Source: Stromatinia cepivora
Lineage: Eukaryota > Ascomycota > Leotiomycetes > Helotiales > Sclerotiniaceae
DNA: 64,000 nucleotides
Assembly: GCA_014898415.1 (NCBI GenBank)
Contig: RCTD01000013.1
Coordinates: forward strand, 62,001-126,000
Reading direction: 5' to 3'
Translations under genes and position numbers: made by a program
In this document: piece by piece, positions 1-12,708 of the stretch
Layout of the letters: each line of letters starts with the position of its first letter
Numbering within the stretch: the first letter of the stretch is position 1
The notes under the pieces: generated by a model
Seen by the model: the letters and a program-made list of their open reading frames with translations, nothing else
Told to the model about the DNA's origin: nothing
Database searches by the model: none

Positions 1-478
1 AAATCGCAGGAGCATTGCAAGTATCGTAGACAGCTCGCAGACAGCTAGCAGTTGTAATCTATGCCCGCGGATGGAAGGAAAATATCAATTTATATGTGGG
101 CTATCCTCCGTTTGAAGTTCGTCGCGTAAGATAGATGTAGGTAGATGAAAGGCGCTCGCTATCGTGTCATTCGTATTTTGTTCTGCAGATTTCGAAGTAC
201 GGTCTGAACAAATAGAATACTCGTGTAGATTATTCAAATGTGCGAGTGTGTCCTCGAAGAGAGACTTTTGATTAGTAGTAGATGTATTTCAACTTCAGAA
301 AAAGCTTCTGGGTCATCGTGGAATGGGTTCAGTAATGAGAAGAGAGATGGTGAGATGGTCTTCAGGTTAATTCCGATTAAGGTTACCACGTGATCAAATT
401 TAATCACTCCACTTCGCCTCAACCTCCTTCATCAATTATATACACGGAGTATTATGCACATTCATTCAACAGTCAACC
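1..478. other. Intergenic, upstream flank of the first regulator gene
   Basis: No convincing gene. The only open frame (minus strand, about 62 residues) has no recognisable features. The last 60 bases before the ATG at 479 are AT-rich and are probably the promoter and 5' leader of the Zn2Cys6 gene. Confidence 0.5.
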
Positions 479-560
479 ATGGAAACTAAACCACAAAAAC
501 GGAGACGAATAATCAAAACTTGTTGGGAATGTTATAGGAGGAAACAAAAGGTAATGAATA

Positions 561-601
<41 letters not shown>

Positions 602-2854
602 GTAAGAATATTTCTGACTATTAAAATAGTGTAATCGCGGTCAACCATGTGATGTTTGTATTTCTAGAAATGTACCGGAGAAGTGCTCCTATTCTAGTTC
701 ATCATCGTATGTGGCACTCTATTATAAAGATCTGAAGGTATTCTTATCAGAATAATAGGCTCGATGACTTGAAAGATCTTCCAAATAATAGAGGGCAGTC
801 GAACAAACGTACAGGAGATGAGGAAATCATATTAAAGTCAGGTTCAACGCCATCCGATCTTTTCGGTCAAGTAGGATATGCTTCTTATAACAATTCCTTC
901 AGTGGATTAAAAAAGGTACACTATTTTCTCTTCCTACTTATTATTCAATCTAACAGAAGTAGTCATTTCATATCAATGATGAATTATCTACATTTATTGG
1001 AACATCTTCATCAACTCCATTATCTCATCCTGTTTTACGACATAAATTTTTAAGTCTAGTTATTCAACTACCATCACAATTTATCATCTCCGAACTTGTC
1101 GATTCATTCTTCTCAGAAATACATTGGTATTTTAAAATATTAGAAGAACATTATTTTCGAAATCTCCTCAAACAATGGCAAGATTTCCAAAATACTTTAT
1201 CGGGACAATCAGACCTGGGAAGTATTTCTAAAGATCTTCAATATTTTCCTGCATTGTTATTCCAAACTCTTGCCGTTTCCTTACAATTTTTACCACCAAA
1301 TACAGGAACATCCAAATTACTTCAGTTAAAAAACTTTATTGGATTATGATCGACTTTCTCATGAATATAGTAAAATTGGTATGGAAATAATGTCCTTGTT
1401 AGGAAGACATTCTTCAACTATGACAGCCGTTGAACATGATTTGTTAAGATCTGGCTGGTTAAAGAACTATAGTAGAGGTACAGAAGCATGGCATTTATTG
1501 GGTAGTGCGATTAGGTTTGTGGTCATTTGCCCCATTTATCCATGATGCTGACCAGATTTCAGACAGGGTCAAGATTTGGGACTTCATTTACAAGCTTTAA
1601 TTCCAAAGGTTGCCGGAGAAGATGTCGGGATTGGATTAGAAAAACTTTGGCATGATGAATATAGAAGGAGACTTTGGGTAACGCTATTCACTTGGGATAG
1701 GTCAGTACTGTGCATCCTTATTTTGGCCGTCTCTAACTACTTTCAGTCATATGTCTGTAATGCTTGGAAGACCTCGTTCAATCAATGCAAGTGATTGTAC
1801 AATTAAAACACCAATTGATTGCACATTCCCTGATGATCCGTCAAAAACTATACCTGCAGCCGCACATTTACAAGATCCTGACACCCCACCGTCTACCTAC
1901 TCAGCTCAGCTATTTCACTATTCTCTTGCCCAAAAAGTTCACGAGTTATTAGCAGCTGGTGCTCATAGGCCTCATATAAAAGACTATTCATTCATCACAA
2001 AACTTCATAACGAAATCATGTCTATGATTGACGCTCTACCACCCATTTTACGACCTGAGAATCCAGATAAATCATGGGATGAAAAAGAACCAAGGATTCC
2101 TCGTCAACGACAAGTAATAGCCAATTTTGCATATTCATTTCTTATGGCTCTTCACAGACCTCACGCACCAATCCATACTGCAAGTCGAATTGCATCCATA
2201 AAAGCTGCTCTAGACTGTCTTGATGCTCAGGATTTATTCATGCAATTAATGAAACCACATCATTACCGAATCTATTCACTTTCATTTAATTCTATTGATT
2301 GTGGAATATTTTTATCTGGGATGGTATTGGAATCACCACATATGGAGAACAGCTTGAGGGAAAGAATACAAGCTGCGATGGAGAAAGCGATTGAAAGGTT
2401 GATGTTGATGGAGGAAAGAAGTCCTATTGCAAAATCGGGTGTACAAATACTTACTATCTGCCATGAGAGGATCTTGAAGCGTGATAAGAATGGTGGCGGG
2501 ATGACCAACAAGTCACGAGTACTGGATCTGACGGAGGGAAGTCTAAAGACTGTCAACAAAGGGGATAATATGGATACCCAGGAATATGTTGTTCCACCAC
2601 AGAATCCAGATGGTCTTGAAGCCCAGCAATCGCAGCCAGTAGATCTAAATGGCTCTACTGCAGGCCTTGTGGACTTTAATAACTTCGAAATGGATACATC
2701 ATTTTGGGAGGAGATGAATCAAATGATTGATTTTGATATCGGGCTGAGCCTGGAAGAGGATTTATGGAACCCCAATTATTCATTTCCGGACTTAAACATG
2801 CCTTCTAATAGTGGAACTGTCCCGACAACGTGGTATGGAGGCGGTGCGGGATAA
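479..2854 (+). CDS. Zn(II)2Cys6 fungal transcription factor, one apparent frameshift
   Basis: Nuclear DNA-binding regulator; its targets are unknown. Exons read as 479-550, 630-706, 759-915, 963-1514, 1563-1700 and 1747-2854. The Zn cluster has Cys15, 18, 25, 31, 34 and 43 (CX2CX6CX5CX2CX8C), and intron 1 splits it just before Cys25. A middle homology region follows, with the typical motifs TAVEHDLLRSGWLKNYSRG, EYRRRLWVTLFTWDR and HMSVMLGRPR. The C-terminus is acidic. The spliced length is one base over a multiple of three: the frame breaks at the A6 run at 1328-1333, and removing one A would join two well conserved halves into a protein of about 700 aa. Either the base is a sequence error or the gene is newly inactivated. 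The family assignment is secure; the functional status is not. Confidence 0.85.
561..601 (+). repeat. (CAT)n microsatellite in intron 1
   Basis: About 13.7 perfect CAT units lie inside the 79-nt intron that interrupts the zinc-cluster codons of the regulator at 479-2854. They make up half of the intron. Confidence 0.95.
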
Positions 2855-3899
2855 TTTGGTTATGATCAAAAGAGGGTTCCTCTAGATTGGTACAAATTGA
2901 TTTTGACATCATCGTCTACAGGAACAATTCCATTCTGATTCATTTTGAGATTTGTGCGACTACCTGTTCCTTTTCCAGTTTCAAAATTCATGTTGCCTTG
3001 AAAAATGTTGCTGGCAATATCGTTTGTCATCTCTGGTGAAGGGGGAGTTGTGGAGTTGCGGGCGGTCTGTTAAATTTTACTTTTTATTTCTTTTTTTATA
3101 CATCATTAGACTACACATCCTAAATTGCCAAAATACTACCAAAAGCAATACACTTCTACTTAATCAGCTTTTCCTCCCACCAGTTTCCCAACTTGCAGAC
3201 ATTATCTCTCAGTCCTATTCTATTACATCCACAAAAAGCGAAAGCACCAGCTGGTTTGTTGTCGGCACATTCAATACCTCCATCACCACGGCACTCGCTC
3301 AAACCATTGATGGGAAAGGATCCCAGCTTAGGAATAGCCCAGTCTGCTGGAATGGAGTTGTAACCAGGCTGCACTAATTTATGATTAAATGCCAATAAAA
3401 ATAACGTTCCAGATGGCGTTAATGAAGCGCAGATTGCAATCAGGCGCCTGAATACTATCCCATTGACCACAACTTTCACAGATCTAACGGCGACGATGAA
3501 GATACGAATGAAAACGACGAGGGAAAAGCAATACTGAATTTGTTGGCATGACCCCAGAAACTCGTTTGGTTTTGTGTCTCATATTGGTATCATTTGCAGG
3601 ATCCTGATCCAAGAGGCGCAGAAGCTGCGGACTTCCGGTATACCTTTCCAGCAGGCATGGCACGGCGGGTCAAAATTGATATCTAGTATCATCTGGTGAT
3701 AATCCAGATGCATACCATACATATTAGTCACAAAATCTGTATTTGAGTCAATGGTTACATGTTGCATATCCGAAAGAATAATTGAGCTCATCTCGTGTTT
3801 CCCTCATGCGAGCTATTAGGTTGACACATCATCGATCGAGGCAGTGTGAGGTCTGGGATTGACGCAAAAACCTAATACTTTTCCCTTTCCCGAGCCTAC
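2855..3899. other. Intergenic with one possible small ORF
   Basis: Tail-to-tail spacer between the regulator (+) and the 250-aa gene (-). It holds a possible minus-strand coding fragment at 3156-3479, listed separately. A second short minus-strand frame at 3579-3791 (about 70 aa) has no signal peptide or recognisable motif. The 3080-3110 stretch is T-rich. Confidence 0.4.
3156..3479 (-). CDS. Possible fragment of a small cysteine-containing protein
   Basis: An open minus-strand frame of about 107 residues with a protein-like C-terminal half: a Gly/Pro-containing stretch followed by five cysteines (motifs SECRGDGGIECAD, FAFCGCNRIGL and NVCKLGNWWEEKLIK). The upstream part is hydrophobic and could be a signal peptide, but the frame runs on without a clear ATG, so a first exon may be missing. 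It is not a family I recognise. It could be a small secreted protein, a relic or chance. Confidence 0.25.
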   Translation of the reverse strand: MKVVVNGIVFRRLIAICASLTPSGTLFLLAFNHKLVQPGYNSIPADWAIPKLGSFPINGLSECRGDGGIECADNKPAGAFAFCGCNRIGLRDNVCKLGNWWEEKLIK

Positions 3900-4718
3900 T
3901 TAGAGTTCTCCCAGATTGATTCTGGTAAGATTAAAATGTTCCACAATCAATTCCCGACAATCATGATCTCTTAGGCGCTGCTCGAACTCCTCCTTGACAG
4001 GGACTTGCACATTGCCAAAAATTCCAGCAGGCCGTGTTCTTCTCAGGAACTTTTCTTCTTTCTCGGCATTTTTCCAGAAATGAAGCCACATCAAAGCTTT
4101 CATCTCCATGCCATCTTTTTCTTCCAAATCCGTAGCCCACATTTTCTTTGGTAGATAATAATGAAGATTGTTGGGGTTGACATTACCACCGATCCGTCCA
4201 GCACCTGCCATGTGAAACCCTTGAAATTTAGGGTTATTGATCCGTTTACGATTTTCCTCCGACAAAGAAGACGGGAAATAACATGTGATGATAGTCAGGT
4301 ATTTGATGGGTGGTAAGGCGCAGTAATCGGAATACAAGGCCTTTTGGACGGATGGTGAATCCACGACGGATAAGGCCGGCCAGTGCAAGTCTGTATATCC
4401 CTCACTCTGCCGAAATTTATCGTACTTTACTTGACTTTCCCATTCTAATCAAAGGTAAGTCTTAATTCCATGGATGCTTATAAAAAATCTAGTCATTCAA
4501 TAGACCTTACCAGTATAAAGCAGGACTGTGTCGGGCTTCTCTATAATTTGTCCCCACAGAGACCGCTCGTGACCAGGAGCCTTGATGAGTGGCTTCAATG
4601 CACATATCCAATTCTCGTCAGGTGGTTCTGCTTGTGACAATCCAAGGTTTTCGTTGATCTTAGCCATCAGAGAATCACCTTGCGGGATGCGAAATTTGGT
4701 GAAAGATAAGAAGGGCAT
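3900..4718 (-). CDS. Unrecognised 250-aa protein, possible dimeric alpha/beta-barrel fold
   Basis: Two exons, 4511-4718 and 3900-4444, separated by a 66-nt GT..AG intron, close in frame to 250 residues. The sequence around the splice reads LLYTEWESQVKYDKFRQSEGY; this W-x-S-x3-Y-x2-F-x3-Y spacing recalls antibiotic-biosynthesis-monooxygenase-like (ABM) domains of the dimeric alpha/beta-barrel superfamily, but the match is weak. The C-terminal 30 residues are charged and end in RINLGEL. There is no signal peptide or membrane segment. A decayed copy of the C-terminus lies just upstream at 5027-5245 on the same strand, so the gene was once tandemly duplicated. Its function is unknown. Confidence 0.7.
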
Positions 4719-5026
4719 TGCTCATATGGATGCAAGACTGGATAGAAGTAAAGTGTTGTTGAATTATAATGTTTGCTTCACTTGGAAAGGTCAAATCACG
4801 GATTGTCAAGTTGCCGGCCCAGGTACCCAGTCAAAAGCGTAAAATCTCACCAAATTATATTGGTTCCGCTTATCACTTGGGATCAGAACTGCAAACTGGT
4901 GCTATGCTAGCAGAAGCATTTCTACTCAACGTCTATAAGGTCCTATTTTGGAACTGGTTCTGTGAAAGGTTACCAAAAACCATAACTCCGCTTTGTACAC
5001 TTGAAGACCAGAGAAAGTGAAAGATT
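4719..5026. other. Spacer between the 250-aa gene and its decayed copy
   Basis: I see no gene here. It contains the presumed promoter of the minus-strand gene starting at 4718; plus-strand open frames in this stretch lack any recognisable feature. Confidence 0.4.
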
Positions 5027-5245
5027 CTAAGCAAGAACGCGAAAGGGTTGAGAGAGCATACACAAGATACCCTTCATACAATTAGTATGGCTATCGATAT
5101 ATTTAATTCCAGCCTCTGAACAGTTTGAGAGTTTCCAAAGGTCCCTCAAGTTAATGGGGAGTAAATTGATGTGCTCTTCAGCGATCTCTTCACATTCCTC
5201 GTCTTTCAGACGTTGTTCAAATCCCCCACGAATAGTCATAGTCAT
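5027..5245 (-). pseudogene. Truncated tandem copy of the 250-aa gene's C-terminus
   Basis: The frame begins with GGFEQRLKDEECEEIAEEH and INLLPINLRDL, aligning with EEFEQRLRDHDCRELIVEH and FNLTRINLGEL, the last 30 residues of the protein encoded at 3900-4718. About 16-17 of 30 positions are identical. The sequence preceding this piece does not resemble the rest of the parent, so only the 3' end is left. After the point where the parent stops, the copy runs on for about 40 unrelated residues. Confidence 0.65.
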
Positions 5246-5536
5246 TATCGGTACTCGAATACGGCTTGCGCATAAAGCTCTCCTCTCTCTACATCCAAAA
5301 GCTGGCTGAACGAAATAGTCAATAAAAAGTGGTTGGAAGAATTATGTTAGTGAGAGTCAGATGTTGGTCGCACATGCCACCCGAATGTAGTATTGCGGAT
5401 GGATTACTCACTAAGAACTTAATGTTATGTAGCTGTCGCGGTTCATTATAGCACGGCTAACTGGTTTGTCAAATATTAGTCTTATTCAAGGATATCAGTC
5501 AATTCATTCTATTCCCGAGCCATTTAATCACACCCT

Positions 5537-6076
5537 CTAAAACTTTCTCATAATATCATTAACCAAATCCCCACCAAACGTTGCCCCAGCGCCAAACACG
5601 GCAGCATTACCGAATTTCGTAGCCATTTTCTTTGCCCATTCATGATGCTTTGTAGGTTAGCTCTGAAGCCGTGAACTAGATACCAATACGACATACCTTG
5701 GGATTTTGAGGATGTGCAGGATGGTTTGGATCCTGTGCTTCTTGGGTGATTTTGCTTGGATCGAAACCGCCGTTTGGATTATATCGAGGATCTATATATT
5801 GGGATGGTTGGCCATTTCCTTGCTGCTTTTAGCGTTAGTGTATCCTTTGAAATTTTACCTCAAAGTCTATACTCTGGGGTATACGGCGAATGGATGGGAA
5901 ACTAAATCACAAGATCCGGATTAAATATATGAAGAGTTAAAAACTAGACTTCTTACAGGTAGTTGTGCCATAATTGACTGAAATTGGGCTGGAGCAAGAG
6001 CACCACTCTGTTGTAAGTATTCGAGCTCAGTTCGAATGGTATTGAGAGATCGATTTATAGATGCTTGGTCTGGCAT
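5537..6076 (-). CDS. Small protein with Lsb1/PIN3-like N-terminus and no SH3 domain
   Basis: Three exons (5957-6076, 5697-5825, 5537-5647) with introns of 131 and 49 nt close in frame to 119 residues. The N-terminus, INRSLNTIRTELEYLQQSG, closely resembles the N-terminal helix pair of yeast Lsb1/Lsb2(PIN3) and related fungal SH3 proteins, which bind the Las17/WASP actin nucleator. The middle is a Pro/Asn/Gln-rich linker of about 45 residues. The C-terminus, FGNAAVFGAGATFGGDLVND, resembles the glycine-rich tail of those same proteins. The SH3 module normally between these ends is absent, and no exon for it is visible in the introns. The gene is divergent from the aldo-keto reductase, 317 bp away. 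An actin-related role is inference only. Confidence 0.8.
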
Positions 6077-6393
6077 CTTGACGTTCCTATATATATTATG
6101 ATTGAAATGTATCGAGTATGATCAAAGGGAATCAATTGTATTTTATATCTTGATGTCGATGATGTTAAAATGTAAATACCAAACCAGCTGAAACTCGTTC
6201 CTGTCTAGTCCAGTTCCACGTAAGCAAGGTCTAGTGTATCGACGTCATCGACAATGCTTTCAGCTGAACAATTTTGCCATGTTTGACCGCCTCTATGTTA
6301 TCTCTAACTCAGTGGTAATATTTTGAGTGAATCTCACAACTTCATATCTGCCAAACCTCACTTGCTTTACATATCATCTATATATATTTCAAT
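6077..6393. promoter_or_regulatory. Divergent promoter region
   Basis: A 317-bp spacer between the start codons of the minus-strand 119-aa gene and the plus-strand aldo-keto reductase, so it probably drives both. A TATATATA stretch lies at about 6379-6386, very close to the reductase ATG. Confidence 0.5.
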
Positions 6394-7438
6394 ATGCCTA
6401 ACCCATCATCATTAGGTAAAACAATCACCCTCAACAATGGCATACAAATGCCCCGTATTCATCTCGGTGTTTACATGACTTCTGGTCGCGAAACCGAAAC
6501 CGCCGTATCAACAGCCCTCTCAGCAGGATATCTCGCATTTGATTCTGCCGAATGGTATGCAAACGAGGCACAAGTTGGCTCGGTAATGAATAGATACCTA
6601 AGTGCCAATAAAGATGTCAAAAGAGAGAATCTGTGGTTCACGACGAAACTTAAAACGAATACAAGCTATGATGCGACAAGGAAGGCTGTAAAGGGTAGTT
6701 TGAAGAGGAGTGGGTTGGATTATATCGATTTATATCTGTTGCACAGTCCATATGGTGGGAAACGGCGTAGATTGGAATGTTGGAGAGCAGTCGAGGATGC
6801 TATTGCGGATGGAGAGGTGAGAGCTGGTGGTGTGAGTAATTTTGGCATCAAACATGTAAGTTTCCTTTCCTGTGGTCCTGTTTCCAAGGCTTTTCGGGTC
6901 CGCACTGGCATGGTCCTTTTCGATTGATTCGGGACTTCTAGAGTCCTTTGAAATATCTCCCGTTCAATGCCCCTAATTATCGTTTCCTTATACTTTCACG
7001 CCCACTTTGTTCGCAGAAACAATACTGATATTCCGCTCATAAATAGTTACAAGAAATACTTGACTCCAAGCCGCGAATAATCCCCGTTGTAAATCAAATT
7101 GAAGTCCATCCATTCAATACTCGAACCAATATTACTTCATTTTGTCAATCGAATGGTATTGTAGTTGAAGCTTATGCACCTTTAGTTCAAGCCTTGCGAA
7201 TGAAACATCCCAAGATCGTTTCCTTATCGAGCAAGTATTCGTGTAGCCCCGCACAATTGTTGGTAAAATGGTCTTTACAACATGGTTATGTGCCACTGCC
7301 GAAGAGTGTAAAGAAGGAAAGAATTATTTCCAATGGGGTGATGTTGATGGATTTGAAATCGAGGATGAGGATCTGAAGGAAATGGATAGCCTCGATGAAT
7401 ATTTGGTGACAGATTGGGATCCTACTGATGCGGATTAA
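6394..7438 (+). CDS. Aldo-keto reductase, one apparent frameshift near the C-terminus
   Basis: Cytosolic NAD(P)H-dependent carbonyl reductase of the AKR superfamily; the substrate is unknown. Exon 1 is 6394-6855 and exon 2 starts at 7047. The catalytic tetrad is present in canonical register: Asp50, Tyr55, Lys85 and His117. Further motifs are [10 protein letters not shown] and, in exon 2, [10 protein letters not shown] and [13 protein letters not shown] (cofactor site). The literal frame stops at 7376, 20 codons early. The expected tail ([20 protein letters not shown] to a stop at 7436-7438) continues in the next frame. One base is missing near the G4 run at 7335-7338; restoring it gives 284 aa, near the usual length for fungal members. 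Sequencing error or recent loss cannot be told apart here. Confidence 0.85.
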
Positions 7439-9121
7439 TTTGGGTGATTAGTATTGGCTGAATCAAAGTAAAAATGTAATCTTCTTCGTCGCACAGAGAG
7501 CCAGTTGAGAAATTTGTCTCTTTCATCGTGCTTTAACTTCTTCTCGGGAGCATGCTAGCTAATCACATAGCTGCGCGGCTTCCAAACCGAAATAATCGCT
7601 AAAGCCCCTTCATCATTTTCTCGCCCAGTGTACACCGGAATGTTGAAGTTTGCATCCAGCCATCAATCAAGGTCCGCCATTCAACAGAATGAAGCATCTC
7701 CGCGATTGTATGAAATGAGATCAAATATTAAATCGAGGCTGGACTGTCCTGCTTCTACCTTCGGGGAATTCCTATAATATTTACAGCGCGCCTCATGGCT
7801 CCCTTCCACAAATTACCCCTCGTCCGATACCGGCAAACTCTGAATAACGAAAGTATTCATCACAACTTTGACAAATATTTCTTCCTATCTCCACCAAGAA
7901 TACTGAAACCATTGGCACCCACCCTGAGCTACCTTCATAAAACATTGAATCTGTTTGGATTATTGATCTAGGGTTAAGCGATTGCCGCAGAAAAAACTAT
8001 ATGAGGGTGAGGTGGCATGGTGAACTTCTTACGCTTCTGCAGGAACAAGATGAAGTATTACCAAATATTTTCATGGGTACAGTTCCAAGACTTCGGGACA
8101 TATAGGAAGCCTGAGAAATATCCGGAAAGTACCTCTGAGATTTTGATGAACGGGGCTTTTTTTTTTTCATCTCACATCCTTGATCAAGTGTTACCCCAGC
8201 GTGGCTAACATGCGCCATACATGCCTAGATAACTCGAGTACATATGCATTAAAAAAGTTTGGCGATTACATGTACTAATGCGAGATTTTGGCTATAATGA
8301 AGCTTGGCTATAATTGTATTGATCAATAGGAAGAGAACGATAAGAATTTCTATGTGATTTATCAGTGACTCCGTATTTATATGCTATTGGTTGGTTTCGA
8401 CCTCTTTCCTAAACCTCTGCCGTTTAAGATGAATTATTTGTTGAAGTGGAATGATTGCCCGTATGAGTATCCAGTAAAAGTAAAAGGCGATGGCTGACTC
8501 TATGCTGAGTTTGGCTTAGGTCGCCTGGGTGATCAAATCAAAGGATCAAAAAGATTTGATATTTCGACCATCTTCATTGTCCCACGCCCGATACCCCAAA
8601 CATGAGGTGGGATGACCGATCACGGCGTTGAGGGTGTCACGTCATCTATCAGATTTTCTTCAATTTTCACATGGAACATCCAACTCCGCCGAGAGAATGA
8701 AGGTTTTACGATCATGCAAGAAGATGAGTGAGACTCTTGATTCGCTAGGAAATATCCAAATGGAAAATATTCAACAAGTCATCCATCTTCATTACTTTTT
8801 CCACCCCTCCTCGAGACTATGCGAAACTCCAATATCGGAGCCACAAAATTTATTGGAGATATGGAGAGCACATACAAGCCATCACCTTGTCAGACAATTG
8901 ACTAGCACATTTGATCGAATATACGATGGGTCCTGGACCGGCATCAAAGTGTTACTAGTTCGTACCTTTAGTTCACCCCACCTCGATACAAAAAGGTCTC
9001 TCTTCCCTTCAGTCTTGCTAAGTTGCTTCTTGTAATATCGTAAACCTCTACTTTTTTTGTTTTAATAGACGTTCACTTTGTAAATTTATTCATTTGATAC
9101 CCAATAACAGCAACAATAATC
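7439..9121. other. Intergenic, includes the GDH promoter
   Basis: No supported gene. Several frames of 60-135 residues exist on both strands but lack motifs, plausible splice structure or protein-like composition. The last few hundred bases before 9122 should be the promoter and leader of NADP-GDH. Scattered GATA-core sites are visible, too common to call as regulator sites. Confidence 0.45.
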
Positions 9122-10632
<1,511 letters not shown>

Positions 10633-12708
10633 ATGTTTATGAAGTTATGAATTAAATGGCGGGATATTTGGAAAACTTGTATATATGATGCGGGATTTGC
10701 GGGTTGGGTGGGTTGGGTGGGTTGTGTGGGTATTTCTTTGCGCGGAAAATTAGGTAGCCTAAACCTGTACCTTTGATGAAAATGAATTGGAAATACTTTC
10801 TGTCAATGATGATTGATCGTGTATTTGTGACTGAAACCTTCCAGTGAAGAATTTATGGCTTGTTTGTATTGCCTGCCTTGGTGAAGCGCTTAGATATCAA
10901 ACACGAAGCCACAACACCAGCGACCAGATAATGTAAGATTAGCTTTCTCGTAACATTTTTGTCGGCTTGTTAGAACCTTTGGCCACTTCAGACTTTTATC
11001 CTTTCTGGTTTCGTTCCGCAAGGGAACAAGAATTTGTTGAAAATCTATCTCTTTGTGTCTGGAAGATTCCCAAAAATAAGACATCGTGCACAAGCTACAT
11101 AGACTCTCAAGAATCTCTGAAGGGTGTCAGAGAGGACCATTTTGAGTACGTGATTGCCATCACGGTTTGCGACACGAAGAATTTCACACAATTTCATTCA
11201 TCTTTGAGGAACGGCGGATTTTGATAGGGGGCCTAAACATTGGCATATTGTACTGGAAAGTAACTGCTCTACTCCCATCACCAGAAAGACCGCTAAGTGA
11301 TCCTCTCATAAAATAATATGTATTGGGTGTAATACCCGTGAGATTAAGCTTCCGGAGATGTGAAGGATGCCAACTTTCACCTCCAGACCTATAAAATCTC
11401 GAAAGGCCTGCAATCTAGCGCCGCGTCCACTCGTACGTGCTTGGTGATTCCGATATCCTTATTTGTTATTGCAATGGACGTATATTCTTTGGCTCGATAA
11501 CCGAGTTGGAACTATAAAACTCCAGGGAGACTTACTATGTCCATCGATAGGTACGGACAAATATCAGGTGTGATTTGTTTGGCTGTGTCACTAGTGCCAC
11601 GGGCCCAAGATGCAGAATGTGTAACGTTACCATGAGAATCTTCAGAAGCAAGTCACTCGTCGATCTTTTTCCAGATAAGTATAAATTCAATTATTGGGGC
11701 TTTGCTGTACCTGAGAATCGATCTTGAACGTATCCAGTTAAAGCTCGGCTCGTGCATTATAGGAAATATGCTTTCGGCACGTACAGTAATTGGATAATCT
11801 TATGCAAATCTACCGCGTTAACCCCGGATATGTCAGGCGGCTAGAATATTTTCACCATTGAAGGCATTTATCCCTCGGAAACCACGTGGAAGACTGAAAA
11901 TTTAGCAAAATTCTGACACCAGGTACGAGATTTCGTCCCAAGAAGTCCGCCAATCAGAGGTCGTACCAGCTTTTAAGGTGTCTGCTCTGTGACGAGTAAT
12001 CCTCAAATCATATCAGACTTGGATGCTAAACAGGAGCCGGAAATGTACCTTGCATTATGATCACGATTTGACAGGCTTCCATTTTCGGCTAAATCCTCTC
12101 GGTAGAACTTTTCCGGTCATGCAGCCTTGTAACTATGTGCCTGTAGCTCATGTGGTAGCGACAACATCTTTGAATTTGGAATGCGGGAATCCCGCTTTCT
12201 GATAAACTCAATATTCATCTAGTTACCCCGAGTGGAATGAAGGAACTCAAACAACATTCGCGCAGAGGTACAATTCTCCTCTATTATGCATTTCAAGTGT
12301 GAAGATGTCTCCCGGAAGAATCGAGATGCAGCATTTGACGGTCTGGACGCGTGGGTTTCGACTGTTCTTATTGCACAGATGATTAGGGTTTCATCTCTAT
12401 GATAAATATAATTGTCATGTGAATTCCAATGAACGTGTTTTGAAGAGCCTCGGAAAAAGGACCGAATACTTAGGACCAGCATTGAGGGTCCCTTGTATAC
12501 TCATCTCATGGACTTTAGATTGAGGCAAATGAGTGAGTGTATCAAGAGCATCATTTGGTGCTATCGCGGGACAGCTTTGGACATAGGAAGGGTGAAGGTA
12601 GGCAAAGCAATGTCTATAAAGCATCAACGCAGAACGGGAGAGCACATTCTTCATCACGATCCTTATTAATTCTTGTACATACCTTTTATTCTGTTCCAAG
12701 CAATCATA
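10633..12708. other. Intergenic, GDH 3' flank and spacer
   Basis: No supported gene in about 2.1 kb. The proximal part should hold the GDH 3' UTR. Open frames at 10890-11224 and 12219-12770 have no recognisable motifs. Confidence 0.45.
10701..10730 (+). other. Potential G-quadruplex tract
   Basis: Five GGG runs separated by alternating TT and T loops, with a sixth GGG after a short TTGTGT. It lies 68 bp after the GDH stop codon on the coding strand, so it would fall in the 3' UTR. The pattern satisfies the usual G3N1-7 rule with very short loops. Confidence 0.8.

Noticed and set aside
3579..3791. 70-residue minus-strand frame as first exon of the small Cys-containing ORF
   Set aside because: No signal peptide, and no intron with acceptable size and borders links it to 3156-3479.
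8628..9035. 135-residue open frame upstream of GDH
   Set aside because: No Kozak-like context, motif or splice signals; it sits where the GDH promoter should be.
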